Shown here: positions 41,401 through 49,754 of the stretch, one piece after another
Layout of the letters: every line of letters starts with the position of its first letter
How positions within the stretch are numbered: position 1 is the first letter of the stretch
Assembly (NCBI GenBank): GCA_944474755.1
Contig: OX104119.1
Span: forward strand, 44,231,927-44,295,926
Direction: 5' to 3'
Source: Limnoperna fortunei
Lineage: Eukaryota; Mollusca; Bivalvia; Mytilida; Modiolidae
Length of the DNA: 64,000 nucleotides
Made by a program: the position numbers and the translations under genes
The notes under the pieces: generated by a model
The model's database searches: none
The model's input: the letters and a program-made list of their open reading frames with translations, nothing else
What the model was told of the DNA's origin: nothing

Positions 41401-44077
41401 AAAACAAAAAATGTTTTTAAAGACAAGGGATGACAGTAGAGAAAGGAGTAAGAAAACCTTTTTATAATCATTTTGTTGTATATTAAAAATTATCTCCATA
41501 AAGTTAAATATGTACATGTACTTAAATTTGGGTAGAAAGTTTTTTCTTTTTGCAACATTTTTCAATTTGTTAAAAACTCTCAGAACAAAATGTGCTTTAA
41601 TGTCCTGGGGTGTGATGGATTCCATCATGTATTAACAAGAATTGCTTGGTTTCTTGCTTAATGCAAGGATTCAACAAGGAGCACAAGCTTCCTTCCTTAA
41701 TAATTACTAGATGCCTAGTTGAAAGACAAAATTGCTGAAACTGGCCTTAACCCACATTCTAATCATCCAAAAATAACAAGACTACAAATTTTTTTTTGAC
41801 AGAAATATCAATTATATCAACGTTTTTATAGCAAAGTTATTTGATAATTATTATATATACCACACCTTTTACCAGTTAACATATTTAAACAAATGAGACA
41901 CTGTCAATTTGTATAAAAAAGTTAACTGGTAAAAGGCATGGTATATACATGTATGTTATAATTCAATCAAAAGAATTATAAATGGACGTGACATAATTGT
42001 TGTCAGATGATCACGCCCAGTCTATACCAAGTGTTGACATATTGTGGAGAGGGTTTTTTGCGTGAAAAATGAAAACTGCTTACCGCGCATGGTTCAGCTT
42101 ATGCTCTTTTTGTAGATCAGTTTTAAATTTTGAAAGGGCGATTTTCTATACTAAAATTTGACCTTAAGTAGAACGGAAGTGTACTTTAGGAACAATCTAT
42201 TGTTGTCTACTTGAAATCCTTTGGGTGATGTCGTTTGCAGTGAAGGCGGGAAAAGTATCACGGTTTTTCCGAATACCATTGAACGTCACGAAAGAAGACG
42301 AACATTTGTAAACATTGCAAGGTCCCTTTAAAAATGGCTGACTTATTATGTAAAATTCCAGTAGCAAAAGTCAGGGACAATTTGTAACAACTGTCTGTGT
42401 AGTTCATTTGGTATATTGAATGACTGCAAACGGTGGGGCTTACACTATGATATAACTTAAAAGTTGGTTATTATACCATAGCTAAGCCCCTCCTACTTCA
42501 ATTGTATTTGAATAGGGATTATTATCAGGTGACATGAAGCCGTGGTTCAACAAGAAATTTCTTAAGTTAAATAATGATTTGTCACGACACACATATTAAG
42601 TGTGATTAATCCCTGAAAAGATCAAAGGAAAAATGCTGTATTATGTGACAATAACATATAAACACTTGTTTTGTTCATGTTTAATAGAAAGAGCCTGAAA
42701 AGGGGGGATGTGATTTAGTTACTGCTGAGTATATGTGTATTATAGAATCATTAACTATAATCTGCATGTAAAACCAGGTTAAGATTATAGACATATATAG
42801 AACATTCTAATGTTAAGCTGTAGAAGGTTTATGGGTTCATTTTTCACATGTCTGAAATTGTTTAATCAGTAGGTTGAAATGTGCAATGAATTTATTCTGG
42901 ACATCCGCCCCTTATTAAACAGGATTCATACTACAATGTGATTGTTTTTAGATACTTAACATAGATGTTGATATAGAAATAAATTAAATGGCCTTGAGCT
43001 CCTAAGAAGAATATCCATAGTTTTCATAATTTACAGGGTCCTCTGTGGCCGAGTGGTCAAGGTAGTTTGTCTACTATTGATCACGTGGTCTGTCAACACT
43101 GAGATTGAGGGTTCGATTCTCACTGCAGGCAGGGTGTACTCAAGTCCAATCTTAATTGACAAGGATTGCCAGTTTTCCTACCGCAGGTCGGGGGTTCTTT
43201 CTGGGTACTCCGGCTTCCTCCCCCAATAAAAACTGGACGCCATGATATAGCTGGAAAATTGCTGAAAGTGGCGTTAAACACCATCAAACAAACAAATATA
43301 ATTTACATCAAATAAGTCAAACACAAAATGTATTTCATTAAATAAAAGCATTTCTGTTTTTCAGGTTCAAGAGACAAAGGCAAAGACACTGAAAAAATAA
43401 CCAGATATAAAAATTCATCTTCCAGTCCTGAGAAACGACAAGAGAGTAAATACCGTACTTCTACAGACAGGGGCAGGGATTCCTATAGGAAAATCAAGCA
43501 TAATAATAAGAAAAGGAGTGCTTCTGACTCCAGCAGTGATTCAGGAAGTGAAATTGATGATACACAAAGGAGACAGGATAGGAAACATGATGCAAGAGAA
43601 AGTAGAAAAGGAGAAAAATATAGGTCCAATAGAAGTAGATCTCGCTCACTTCAAAGAAGAAGGTCTCAAGACAGTAGGTCTACATCTAGAGATAGAAACC
43701 ATGTAAGACTACACAGAAGTATGTCAAGAGATAGGAAGAATAGATCATCATCTATGGAAAGGTCAAGTAATAGACATATCAGGTCACCAAGGTCAAGAAG
43801 TACGTCTAACAATAGAATGGACAATAGAAATAAAAGATCTAGGTCTAAAAACAGAAGATCTTATTCAAAAGAAAAAGACAGACATTCAAGGTCAAAATTC
43901 AGTAGTGAGTCATCAAGAAGTAGGTCAAGATCTAGAGACAGACGACAATCCGAGACAGGTAGATATAGACCTACATGTAGGTCATCTATAAATACACCTC
44001 CTGTCAAAGGTTGGTTACCAACTGCTGAAGTAACACCTGGAGTGAAGGAAAGAGTAGGAATACCTAGAAGTAAGTAA
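26377..44077 (+). CDS. CIR1: CIR1, corepressor interacting with RBPJ, 11 exons (short isoform)
   Basis: CIR1 links RBPJ/CBF1 to histone deacetylase complexes in Notch-target repression and also associates with splicing factors; it acts in the nucleus. The N-terminus [20 protein letters not shown] is the Cir_N domain, followed by a [16 protein letters not shown] helix and [31 protein letters not shown] then starts a zinc-knuckle-like motif (C-x2-C-x4-H-x6-C). Next come [10 protein letters not shown], lysine-rich blocks and a long Arg/Ser-rich tail from about residue 308. All ten introns agree in phase. Total length is 544 aa if exon 11 reads into TAA at 44075-44077; human CIR1 is about 450 aa. 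Polyadenylation signals AATAAA lie at 44217 and 44321. Exon 11 can also splice onward (see fusion entry). Confidence 0.95.
26706..26734. repeat. Poly-G tract
   Basis: About 16 G, then T and five more G, at the 3' end of the LINE fragment. Length is prone to sequencing error. Confidence 0.8.
26735..27332 (-). mobile_element. CR1/L2-like LINE 3' fragment
   Basis: The minus strand reads [20 protein letters not shown], then [20 protein letters not shown], then [20 protein letters not shown] and [20 protein letters not shown]. This is the usual C-terminal end of CR1/L2/Jockey-group reverse transcriptases. It is open throughout but lacks the catalytic palm, so it is a 5'-truncated insertion. It ends next to a G-rich run (26706-26727). 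Confidence 0.85.
27343..28893. mobile_element. TIR element with repeated TTACCGACAAGAA ends, 8-bp target duplication
   Basis: The left end starts near GGTCTCCCTATTTACCGAC and carries three TTACCGACAAGAA-type motifs within about 80 bp. The right end is inverted, with four copies of TTCTTGTCGGTRAA before AATAGTGGGACCCC. Similarity of the arms continues to about 120 bp (ATGAAAAGAAATT). CCTTTTAG flanks both sides (27335-27342 and 28894-28901). An 8-bp duplication fits hAT, P or Merlin groups; the superfamily is not assigned. There is no intact transposase frame. Confidence 0.85.
27615..28383. mobile_element. hAT-like element nested in the TTACCGACAAGAA element
   Basis: It begins CAGGGTTCTCCACACTTTTT and ends AAGGAAACCACTG, imperfect inverted ends of the CAGGG...CNCTG type. 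The interior has a GC-rich block (GGGGGTCTGGGGGAGG...) and 'agccggctaccggc' near the end. The flanks are AT-only and give no clear duplication. Confidence 0.5.
30068..30162 (+). CDS. CIR1: CIR1 exon 2
   Basis: It encodes [20 protein letters not shown] then [11 protein letters not shown] plus two bases of Arg, matching human [20 protein letters not shown]. Splice sites are ctcag| and |gtaatt. Confidence 0.96.
30542..30623 (+). CDS. CIR1: CIR1 exon 3
   Basis: It encodes [20 protein letters not shown] then GLKKKED, matching human GDERVKNGLNFMYEAPPG. The acceptor is ttttcag; the donor gat|gtaaat fits phase 0 of the next exon. Confidence 0.95.
30861..31125 (+). mobile_element. tRNA-derived SINE, full length, plus strand
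   Basis: The head is GGTGGCCGAGTGGTTAAGG with a degraded box B (GGGTAAGATTCTCACTG). The body has CAATCTTAATTGGCAAGGAT, GGTACTCCGGCTTCC and ACTGGACGCCATGATAT, and it ends AAACAAACAATC. Short flanking repeats CTTTATGAAG/CTTATGAAG support retroposition into CIR1 intron 3. Confidence 0.88.
31371..31435 (+). CDS. CIR1: CIR1 exon 4
   Basis: It encodes [20 protein letters not shown] then E plus two bases of Gln, matching human EGETEYKFEWQKGAPRE. Splice sites are tttacag| and ca|gtaagt. Confidence 0.95.
32210..33057. mobile_element. hAT-like non-autonomous element with perfect target duplication
   Basis: It begins CAGGGCTCACCACACT and ends AGAGTGTGGTGACCCCTG, inverted copies with one mismatch in the first 16 bp. 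AATTAAAGG flanks both ends (32201-32209 and 33058-33066), fitting the 8-bp hAT duplication plus a chance base. Near the left end is a palindromic GGGCGACAAAGTCGCCC with further GTCGCCCT repeats; near the right end are CTTCTCCCT repeats. No transposase is encoded. Confidence 0.88.
33321..34582 (+). mobile_element. Helentron-like tandem-core element (7 x 146 bp) nested in the SINE
   Basis: It opens with a hairpin (GTCTCGCCTGCGAC-gaaa-GTCGC-tgg-AGGCGAGAC). Near its other end it carries CAGGCGAGAC, the inverse of the first ten bases, then CTGTGTCCACACTTGT. The core is seven monomers marked by CCTGACCTTGACCTCAATTT at about 33496, 33642, 33788, 33934, 34080, 34226 and 34372, a strict 146-bp period. 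Subterminal inverted repeats, tandem cores and absence of a target duplication are known for Helentron-associated and bivalve 'pearl'-type elements; the assignment here is inference. No protein is encoded. Confidence 0.85.
33496..34480. repeat. 146-bp tandem array, 7 units
   Basis: Six consecutive spacings are all 146 bp. The inner units are almost identical; the last two diverge (TGCCATTTGACC, AATTTAACGGTTCAGC). Confidence 0.92.
34829..34975. mobile_element. Foldback MITE, nearly all inverted repeat
   Basis: TATAGGATAATTAATTGGGC, then GTGAATATTCAAAATATGATCAC, is mirrored by GTGATCATATTTTGGATATTCAC, then GCCCAATTGATTATCCTA. The arms are about 46 bp around a short centre. Confidence 0.85.
35230..35381 (+). 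CDS. CIR1: CIR1 exon 5 (zinc-knuckle-like motif)
   Basis: It encodes [20 protein letters not shown], then the C-x2-C-x4-H-x6-C motif [20 protein letters not shown], matching human [20 protein letters not shown]. The acceptor is tttttag and the donor c|gtaagt. Confidence 0.97.
35940..36046 (+). CDS. CIR1: CIR1 exon 6
   Basis: It encodes [20 protein letters not shown] then [15 protein letters not shown], corresponding to human SELIAEMRNSGFALKRNVLG. The acceptor is tttttttaacag and the donor gag|gtcatt. Confidence 0.92.
36284..36369 (+). CDS. CIR1: CIR1 exon 7
   Basis: It encodes [20 protein letters not shown] then AKQKKKLL plus two bases of Lys, matching human EEDPEVEFLKSLTTKQKQKL. The donor aa|gtatgt is followed at once by a SINE whose insertion duplicated this splice site. 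Confidence 0.95.
36376..36644 (-). mobile_element. SINE inserted at the 5' splice site of CIR1 exon 7
   Basis: This is a full-length minus-strand SINE with head GGCCGAGTGGTCAAGG, body and AAACAAAAACAAAC tail. It is flanked by identical 11-bp copies of TTAAAGTATGT (36365-36375 and 36645-36655). Each copy contains the last five exon bases and the first six intron bases. Confidence 0.92.
36650..36655 (+). promoter_or_regulatory. Duplicated cryptic 5' splice site
   Basis: GTATGT here, preceded by TTAAA, is identical to the authentic donor at 36370. Using it would add 280 bp of SINE sequence to the mRNA, with an in-frame TGA soon after the exon (GTT TTT GTT TGA). Confidence 0.75.
36981..37230. 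repeat. Dispersed repeat with TATATCCCCC ends
   Basis: TATATCCCCCGCAAAC and GTTTTGGGGGGTATATA form an inverted pair at the left, then CTGTCTGTCTGTCTGTCC. The right part has GGGGGGTATCACTTTGTGAG and GAGCTTGCTCACAGTCC. A related sequence (GTGAGCATGCTCACATACCCC) lies near 60494. Confidence 0.5.
38067..38152 (+). CDS. CIR1: CIR1 exon 8
   Basis: It encodes [20 protein letters not shown] then KKKQRSSS plus one base, a lysine-rich segment matching human KLDRLEKKKKKKDRKKKK. The acceptor is cttttccag and the donor g|gtaagt. Confidence 0.94.
38190..38375. repeat. ~40-bp degenerate tandem repeat in CIR1 intron 8
   Basis: About four units share a pattern like 'ctgactgtcacgacaaaacaaagaaa' followed by 'gcaatctgaatgtc', with substitutions and small indels. 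Confidence 0.65.
39408..39524 (+). CDS. CIR1: CIR1 exon 9
   Basis: It encodes [20 protein letters not shown] then [18 protein letters not shown], with acidic/Ser patches between lysine runs. Splice sites are tgatag| and g|gtaagt; phase 1 on both sides matches its neighbours. Confidence 0.9.
39865..39965 (+). mobile_element. SINE 3'-end relic, plus strand
   Basis: 'ggtccgaggttttctttaggtacccaggctttctcccccaatagaaactgg' and the tail 'aagtaaacaaacaata' match the 3' half of the SINE family. Confidence 0.65.
40992..41241. mobile_element. Small TIR element (~250 bp)
   Basis: It begins TTATCCTGCAA and ends TTGCAGGATAA, an 11-bp perfect inverted repeat. Inside, 'attttcggcgcgtaatctag', TGACGTCA and 'tattcggcactgccgaataaa' (itself a hairpin) give it a composition unlike the intron. 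Confidence 0.65.
41388..41447 (+). CDS. CIR1: CIR1 exon 10
   Basis: A small exon encoding [19 protein letters not shown] between split codons. The acceptor is tttgttacag and the donor a|gtaaga. Both phases fit exons 9 and 11, the main support for it. Confidence 0.82.
41655..41770 (+). mobile_element. Badly decayed SINE relic
   Basis: 'aaggattcaacaagg', 'aagcttccttccttaataattactagatgcc' and 'aaattgctgaaactggcctt' echo the SINE body and tail. Weak similarity only. Confidence 0.35.
41853..41948. mobile_element. Short foldback MITE (96 bp)
   Basis: TATATACCacacCTTTTACCAGTTAAC and GTTAACTGGTAAAAGGcatGGTATATA are inverted copies around a 40-bp centre. Confidence 0.8.
43036..43297 (+). mobile_element. 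tRNA-derived SINE, full length, plus strand
   Basis: It has head CTGTGGCCGAGTGGTCAAGG, box B GGTTCGATTCTCACTG, the conserved body and a CAAACAAACAAA tail. The 10-bp duplication ATAATTTACA flanks it (43026-43035 and 43298-43307). It ends about 65 bp before the acceptor of CIR1 exon 11. Confidence 0.92.
43365..44069 (+). CDS. CIR1: CIR1 exon 11 (Arg/Ser-rich tail)
   Basis: It encodes a 235-residue RS-rich tail ([10 protein letters not shown] at the start; [20 protein letters not shown] in the middle; [17 protein letters not shown] later). The end, [19 protein letters not shown], is not RS-rich. At 44069 a perfect gtaagt allows splicing to 46325; reading through adds Ser-Lys and stops at 44077. 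Confidence 0.93.
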
Positions 44078-47000
44078 ATGAGACCTGTCCTTGGATTTTG
44101 AGTTCTGTTTGATTTCAACAGTTGTTAGCTTTGCAGAGGTAAATGAATGATGGGTAATAACAGACGACAAATGATAGCAGATGTATCATCGATTCTTATG
44201 TGTTTTTGTAATGTTTAATAAAAGCTTACATTTGTGTTGATCTGTCATTATATGGTCCATCTGCTGTAGATAATGCCTGTTCTTCAAGATTGGAAAATGT
44301 TCAACGTTGATAATGAATCAATAAAAGTTTACTGCGGTTTCATTTTTATTCGTTGGATATCAATTTTTGTCTTTGTGGGCATTATCTACCTTAAGTGTTT
44401 AATTTTCCCATAGCGCTTGAACATCGTATGTTAAAAAAAGATCACAACCAACTATATTTAAGTAAACTTCAAACTTTATACCTAAGATTTAACAGCATTC
44501 CTTTTTTTTCAATAAGACAGAAAAAGACTTTCGAAAATGTATTATTCTAACAATTTTGTACAAATGTGTACTCCAAGAGTCAAGCTGTTAACTTTGGGTC
44601 GTGTTTATTTGTTTGTTTGAATGGTTTTTAATGCCGCTTTCACCAATTTTTCTGCAGTATCATGGCATCCAGCAGTACCCGGAGAAAACCCCCAACCTTT
44701 GGTAGGAAAACAAGCAATCCTTGTCAATTAAGATTGGAGTAAAGTGCACCCTGCCTGCAGTGAGACTCGAACCCCCAATCTCCATGTTGACAGACCATCT
44801 GATTAATAGTAGACAAACTACCTTTTACCTTTACCACTAGGCCAAATTTCAGCTTGTGTATTTTATGCGTAATTTTCTCCATATAGAGGATGACAACAGG
44901 TTAAAAACCTACAATAATATTTTTTAAAATTTATCATTTTAAAGTAAAATCATCATTAAAGACATAATGATAATAATTCAAACAAGTTTTTTGTCATCTA
45001 TAAAGTCTGTAAAATGATTGTGAGCATCTCAAAAATTACTTCCTGTTACTATTCAAAGTGTTCGAATTTTACATAAATAACTTGCAATTAAATATAAACA
45101 ATATTTTAATTTTTTTGTTCATGGTCAATAAGGTACATAATTTGTCATCACACATCGGGTAAACTTCACATGCTTCGTGTACAATTTAAGACAAAGCAAA
45201 GCAAATTGAATTGTAATGGATTTACTCGCATAATAATTTTGTGTTAAAACAACTAAAAAATGAACAATTTCACCCGAAATAGCAAATTAACATTGAGTGT
45301 ACATTTGATCTTGCCATGACGATCCACAAATATATGTACACAACGATATGGATTTTTCTTCAATGCCAAAAAATAAAAATAAAACCACAGTATATCTGTG
45401 CTTATCTGCTGTTTCAATGTCGGCTATGTCTAAATCTGGGCTCTATAATGAAACCTGCATCACAAAAACAAGATACAACTGTCGTTGATTTCTTCTCGGA
45501 CCATGATTTTGCAATCCATCCCACTGGTTTCGGAACATTTATTTGCTTGCAAAGCTCACTTGGCCTGATGGCAACATATATTTTATCCTAATCTTCTAGT
45601 ACTGTGCTTTAAAAGCAGAAAAGCAAGAATGATTCTAAGATGCAGCAGCTGTAGTTTTGAAATCTTAATAGTCTGGGGAAAATTAATTTCCACATTGTTG
45701 AGTTTCAAATTGTGGAATGTGATGTTTCATTGGTTTGCACAAGATTCATTGTAGTTCTGTCAGTTAATATAACATTACCATTGGGTATATGATTTGTTAA
45801 TTTCTTTTATTTTTCAGCTATATCATGGCAGACATATTTTTTGGGAGCCAGAGTAAGAACACCAAACCTTTAACAGAAAAACCTGCAATCATGGTCAATT
45901 AAGGTTGGAATCGAGCACACTTTGTAGGAAGTCTGGCAGAGACTTGCAGCCCTAGTGTTGACACGATTCACAGCATGATCACTTCACTGGATACAGTGTA
46001 TTCTGTTGCCATGGGTTTTATGGAATATTATCCATCAGAAGTATCCTTCACTGTCTGTTGTCACTAATCTTGCATTTAGTTACACATGTGTACAGGAACA
46101 AAAATTATGCCTATCTTGCCAATCCTTGCAATCGATATGAATAATATAAATGATATATTTCAATGTTGCTGTTATTGTGCCGATTAACTACAAATTACAC
46201 AATTTGATTTTGTTAAACATCATAATTACAATTTTGCCAGGCATTATTACATAAACAGAATAATATGGCAATATCCATATCATAAAATTACAAGTTTCAA
46301 ATAAATCCATATCTTTCCCTACAGGACAGATCTCTATTGGAAAATACATAGGAAATCCATATCTGCCTGGGAAGGGTGATACAGCATCATATTACACTCC
46401 ATGGCAATATGGCTCTACAACCAAAATCAGTGCATATCATATGAACCACATCATATTCAGTAAAATATATAAGGGGTAAACTAAACTCACATTTCCTAAT
46501 TCACTTAATCACTTGAATATCAAACAACAGATCACCAAAACCTAAACAAAAAATAAAAAAGGAGTAGCTACGGCCTTGCAACAGTAACGTGTAAATTATT
46601 TGGTCATTTAAAGTTGTTTTTATTTAATGTTAATTCTAAAATTTTTTACTATTTTTAGCTTCAGTTTGGATTGTTGGTTCTTCAATTATCTACTGGGCTC
46701 ACAAGAGGGCATGTCAGATGAGAAATATCAATCTTGGAATTAAAACATCAGAAGTTTGTGTAGAATGGTATGGAACAAGAGGCATGAGATGGAATGCACT
46801 GCTACCGAAACTGACAGAACTGGCTCAAACAAAACCACCACCAGATGTCCTCATTCTGTATGTTGGTTCTAACGATGTTGGCTATGTCAAGCCAAATGAT
46901 TTGGTCAAAATGATTAAAATGGACACGAGTACTATCAAGGAAATGTATCCAGACACACTACTGGTTTATAATGAAATCTTATCGAGGATCAATTGGAGGG

Positions 47001-47230
47001 GAGCACCAAATAATGAAGATGGTGAAGAACAAAGACTAACCATTAACAAATATGTCAAACCAGTCATGGAATCAATGGGCGGGTTTGTGATTCATCATCC
47101 TGACATCAGAAATACCAACACTGTGTTGTATCGAGATGACGGCGTCCATCTTAATGACACAGGATATGATATTTTCAATAATAATGTCAGTGATGCAATA
47201 AGAACAGCCCTCCTGAGAATTAACATGTGA
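43365..47230 (+). CDS. Predicted CIR1-SGNH fusion, 3' part (join 43365-44069, 46325-46459, 46659-47230)
   Basis: When exon 11 uses its gtaagt donor, exon 12 (ttccctacag| acceptor, donor a|gtaaaa) and exon 13 (ctatttttag| acceptor) continue the CIR1 frame. All phases match (1/2 splits at both junctions), giving 2334 nt and 777 aa from the CIR1 ATG. Residues about 588-777 form an SGNH/GDSL hydrolase fold. Block I is VWIVGSSI (Ser 596 as nucleophile), block III is LYVGSNDVG with the G-x-N-D signature, and block V is DGVH with Asp 748 and His 751. All catalytic positions are present. SGNH domains of this kind are encoded by Ngaro-type tyrosine-recombinase retrotransposons and by stand-alone animal genes, so capture is possible. 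The alternative is a separate SGNH gene with an unseen 5' exon. Confidence 0.55.
44217..44326 (+). terminator. Polyadenylation signals of the short CIR1 isoform
   Basis: AATAAA occurs at 44217-44222 and 44321-44326, 140 and 245 bases after the read-through stop, with T/G-rich sequence downstream of the second. They would end a transcript that does not splice exon 11. Confidence 0.55.
44609..44843 (-). mobile_element. SINE, minus strand, slightly truncated
   Basis: It has tail GTTTGTTTGAATGG, body CATGGCATCCAGcagTACCCGGAGAAAACC with a small deletion, box B complement and GGCCTAGTGGTAAAGG head with a short duplication (CTTTTACCTTTACC). Confidence 0.85.
44850..46324 (+). other. Intron 11 of the predicted CIR1-SGNH transcript
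   Basis: AT-rich, with a decayed SINE at 45815-45985. A 91-codon frame at 45316-45591 has no recognisable domain or splice support and is not called. Confidence 0.5.
45815..45985 (-). mobile_element. Decayed SINE, minus strand
   Basis: 'cagctatatcatggcagaca', 'aacctgcaatcatggtcaattaaggttggaatcgagcacac' and 'gtgttgacacgattcacagcatgatcac' follow the SINE order with many changes. Confidence 0.65.
46325..46459 (+). CDS. Linker exon 12 before the SGNH domain
   Basis: Frame 3 is open and reads QISIGKYIGNPYLPGKGDTA then SYYTPWQYGSTTKISAYHMN and HIIF. The other two frames contain early stops. The donor a|gtaaaa gives the phase needed by the next exon; the later gg|gtaaac would break it. I recognise no domain. 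Confidence 0.5.
46659..47230 (+). CDS. SGNH/GDSL hydrolase domain exon (terminal)
   Basis: It encodes SVWIVGSSIIYWAHKRACQM, WYGTRGMRWNALLPKL, PPDVLILYVGSNDVGYVKPN, LVYNEILSRINWRG and YRDDGVHLNDTGYDIFNNNV, ending LLRINM and TGA at 47228. The Ser, Gly, Asn and Asp-x-x-His elements of the SGNH family are all there, so it could be an active esterase-like domain. AATAAA at 47314-47319 would serve as polyadenylation signal. The intact frame shows selection or recent origin. Confidence 0.85.
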
Positions 47231-47313
47231 TTGATTCAAGGAATGGGTTTTATTGTATTCAGATTGAAATATTGTTGATTTGTAAATTAAACAATTTAAT
47301 ACTGCAGTTTTAT

Positions 47314-47319
47314 AATAAA
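47314..47319 (+). terminator. Polyadenylation signal of the SGNH-containing transcript
   Basis: AATAAA lies 84 bases after the stop at 47230, a normal distance for a short 3' UTR. Confidence 0.6.
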
Positions 47320-47339
47320 AATATGTTGTTTAAAAACAT

Positions 47340-48060
47340 AGTTGAAGTTGCTAAAAGTAAAAGAAGAATTTCAGTTTTGTCCAGGTAGGAAAATATTTAT
47401 CAGAATTCTTTACTGGTTTAGGAGCAAATAACAATAATGGACAATGGTATAACTTTCTTGCCTTGAAAAAGATCTTGAATGAAGAAATTTTACGTCAGTA
47501 CATTTTATACATTATAAGGTTTTAATGTCCTTGGCTAATATAGTATATCTTGTACTGACAATTGCTTTAATGGTTTTTGTCTGAACTGCAATGAATGTCA
47601 CTAAAGGAAAGACATGCATGGGTATCCAGTGATGGCAGAGGTGTTAACACATCTTTATTTCTATAGCCAGCTCGTGTACTTGACAACACTATAGGAAAAC
47701 AGTTACCTCATGAGAAGTCCATAATAGATTAATAGTAGGTTGAACTTGTGTTTCTCTCCTAACCATTAAGTGGTTACCAGCTGCTTTTAAAAGTTCAACA
47801 AGGCACTTTTTTTGCACAAAATTTTGGTAAACAGAATGCTTAGTATATTTACTCTGTCATTGATTTTCTACATGTTCCTTTACTGATAACAAACACGATA
47901 TCAGGACAATTTTTTTTACTGTTTTGATGTTTATAAATAAACCCTAACAAGTATTGAAACCAAATGGAGATTGAAATGAACCAAATGTCAAGATTTAATC
48001 CCTGCTTCTTTTTCCTGCATGTACACACTTGTGGTATGGTTTTGTTTAAAGAAAGAACCA
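47340..48060. other. AT-rich stretch, nothing recognised
   Basis: No exon, repeat or RNA gene is recognised here. Confidence 0.4.
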
Positions 48061-49200
48061 AATTTTTATACCAAATATTTGCCCATCAAATGTCACCTAG
48101 TGAATTGCGTTCATATTGACAAAATGCATATTCAGTGCTATATTTCCCCTCTCACAAGTTAATATGGTGAGCATTTTAATTGATGTCTCTGCTCTTATAT
48201 TAATTTCAACTATGCTCACTAATTGATACTCCTTGCTTCCCAATGTCATATAATGGCTCAGTCGATGTTTTCTATTACAGTAACACCAAATATCATTCCC
48301 ATCAAAATACAAAAAATCATTTGCACAATGGCACTATGTGACAAGATTGTGTGAAAGTTTCTTTGTTGTGGATAAGAGTACCCCTTTGTGTAACGGTTTA
48401 GTCCATGTTTGACATGGAAACCCCAAATATCATTCAGATCAAATGTGAAATATCAGCCCCCAAATATTAAGATCAAAATGTGAAATATCAACCCCCTTAT
48501 ATCATTCAGATCAAAATGTGAAATGTCGGGTGACAATGGAACATTGTGACAAAGATTGTGCGAGTTTCTTTTACATTCCATGCAGTGGTGTAGTAGGACC
48601 TGCGGATAAGAGATAGGTACTCTCAAGTATAATGGCTAATTCCATGTTTAGCTTTGGGAATATCCCATGCTTTTAAGGGAAACCCAAATATCATTCAGAT
48701 CAAAATGAAAAATATCAGGTGCACAATGGTTCTATGTGACTAAGATTTTGTTACTTGAATTACATGTAGTGATGTAGGAGGAGTTGAGAGTAAAAGATGG
48801 ATACCACATGTGTAATGGCAAAATCTCATGTAGCCCAAATATCATACATCTTGAATAAATCTGAAAATTTTGCTTGCTGGATGTTAAACTCCAATCAATC
48901 AATCAATCATTCTGATTAATATGTAATATATAATTTATTGCATGATGGCACTATGTGACAAAGATTCTGTTTAAGTTTTATCGAACTTCATTTAGTGGTG
49001 TAATTTGTGAATAAAGAGATGGGTACCCTTAGGTGTAAGTTTCAAGCAGGGCATAAATATCAGGCGCAAAGTTGCACTATGTAATAAAGATTCTGTCAAC
49101 GTTTTATCTAAGTCCTTTTAGTGGCATAGTTGTAGCGTTGCAGATAAGAGATAGGTACCCTTATGTCAAAAAATGGCCATGTTTTGCTATGGGAAACCCT
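48060..49200. repeat. Degenerate ~200-bp repeat array
   Basis: The phrase 'cactatgtgacaaagatt' and variants recur near 48331, 48540, 48731, 48953 and 49072. 'ccaaatatcattcagatcaaaatg' recurs near 48286, 48424, 48671 and 48836, and 'gataagagataggtaccc' near 48371, 48604 and 49143. Spacing is irregular (119-222 bp), so the array is old and rearranged. An AATC microsatellite (48893-48909) follows 'tgctggatgttaaactcc', a molluscan SINE-like 3' end. Confidence 0.7.
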
Positions 49201-49754
49201 ATGTTTATTTTTCAATTCAAATGTTTCCTCTGAAAGTACCTAGGCAAATGGGATTCAAACCTGAAGGACATTACCAAAACTGTTCAAAGGCTTTACAATC
49301 GAATGAGGATGACCACCTTTACCCCTAATTGGTAGTTTTCCTTTTATTTTTGCTTAATAAAAGTGTTGATGTAGTTAGCCACCTTCATGTCAACACTGAG
49401 TGCAAGTTCAAGCCCACCTTAGTACACTATGACCATACTGGAAGTGTTACCAGTGTTCAACCCACAGAGCAGATTGGCAAAGCTTTCTTGTTAAAAGTGG
49501 GAGCAGGTGTCCAGTTATAATACAAAAAGCTCGACCACATAATACATTAGTTGGTAACTTTCGGAGATTGCCAAACCCCTTGCAGGACAAAGACTCTTTG
49601 TTGTTTAGTGTGCTCATTGTAGACACTACCAAGTATAAATACTCCATACTTTTTGTTGTTGTTGTAAACATATTCTGAATATAGCTGAAATATTTCTCAC
49701 CATATGATAAGCAAATGTTCCATCAAACCATCAAATGACTTGTACAGTGCATTT

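Noticed and set aside
45316..45591. 91-codon frame between CIR1 and the SGNH exons
   Set aside because: No domain, no splice signals that connect it in phase, and amino acid use typical of random AT-rich DNA.
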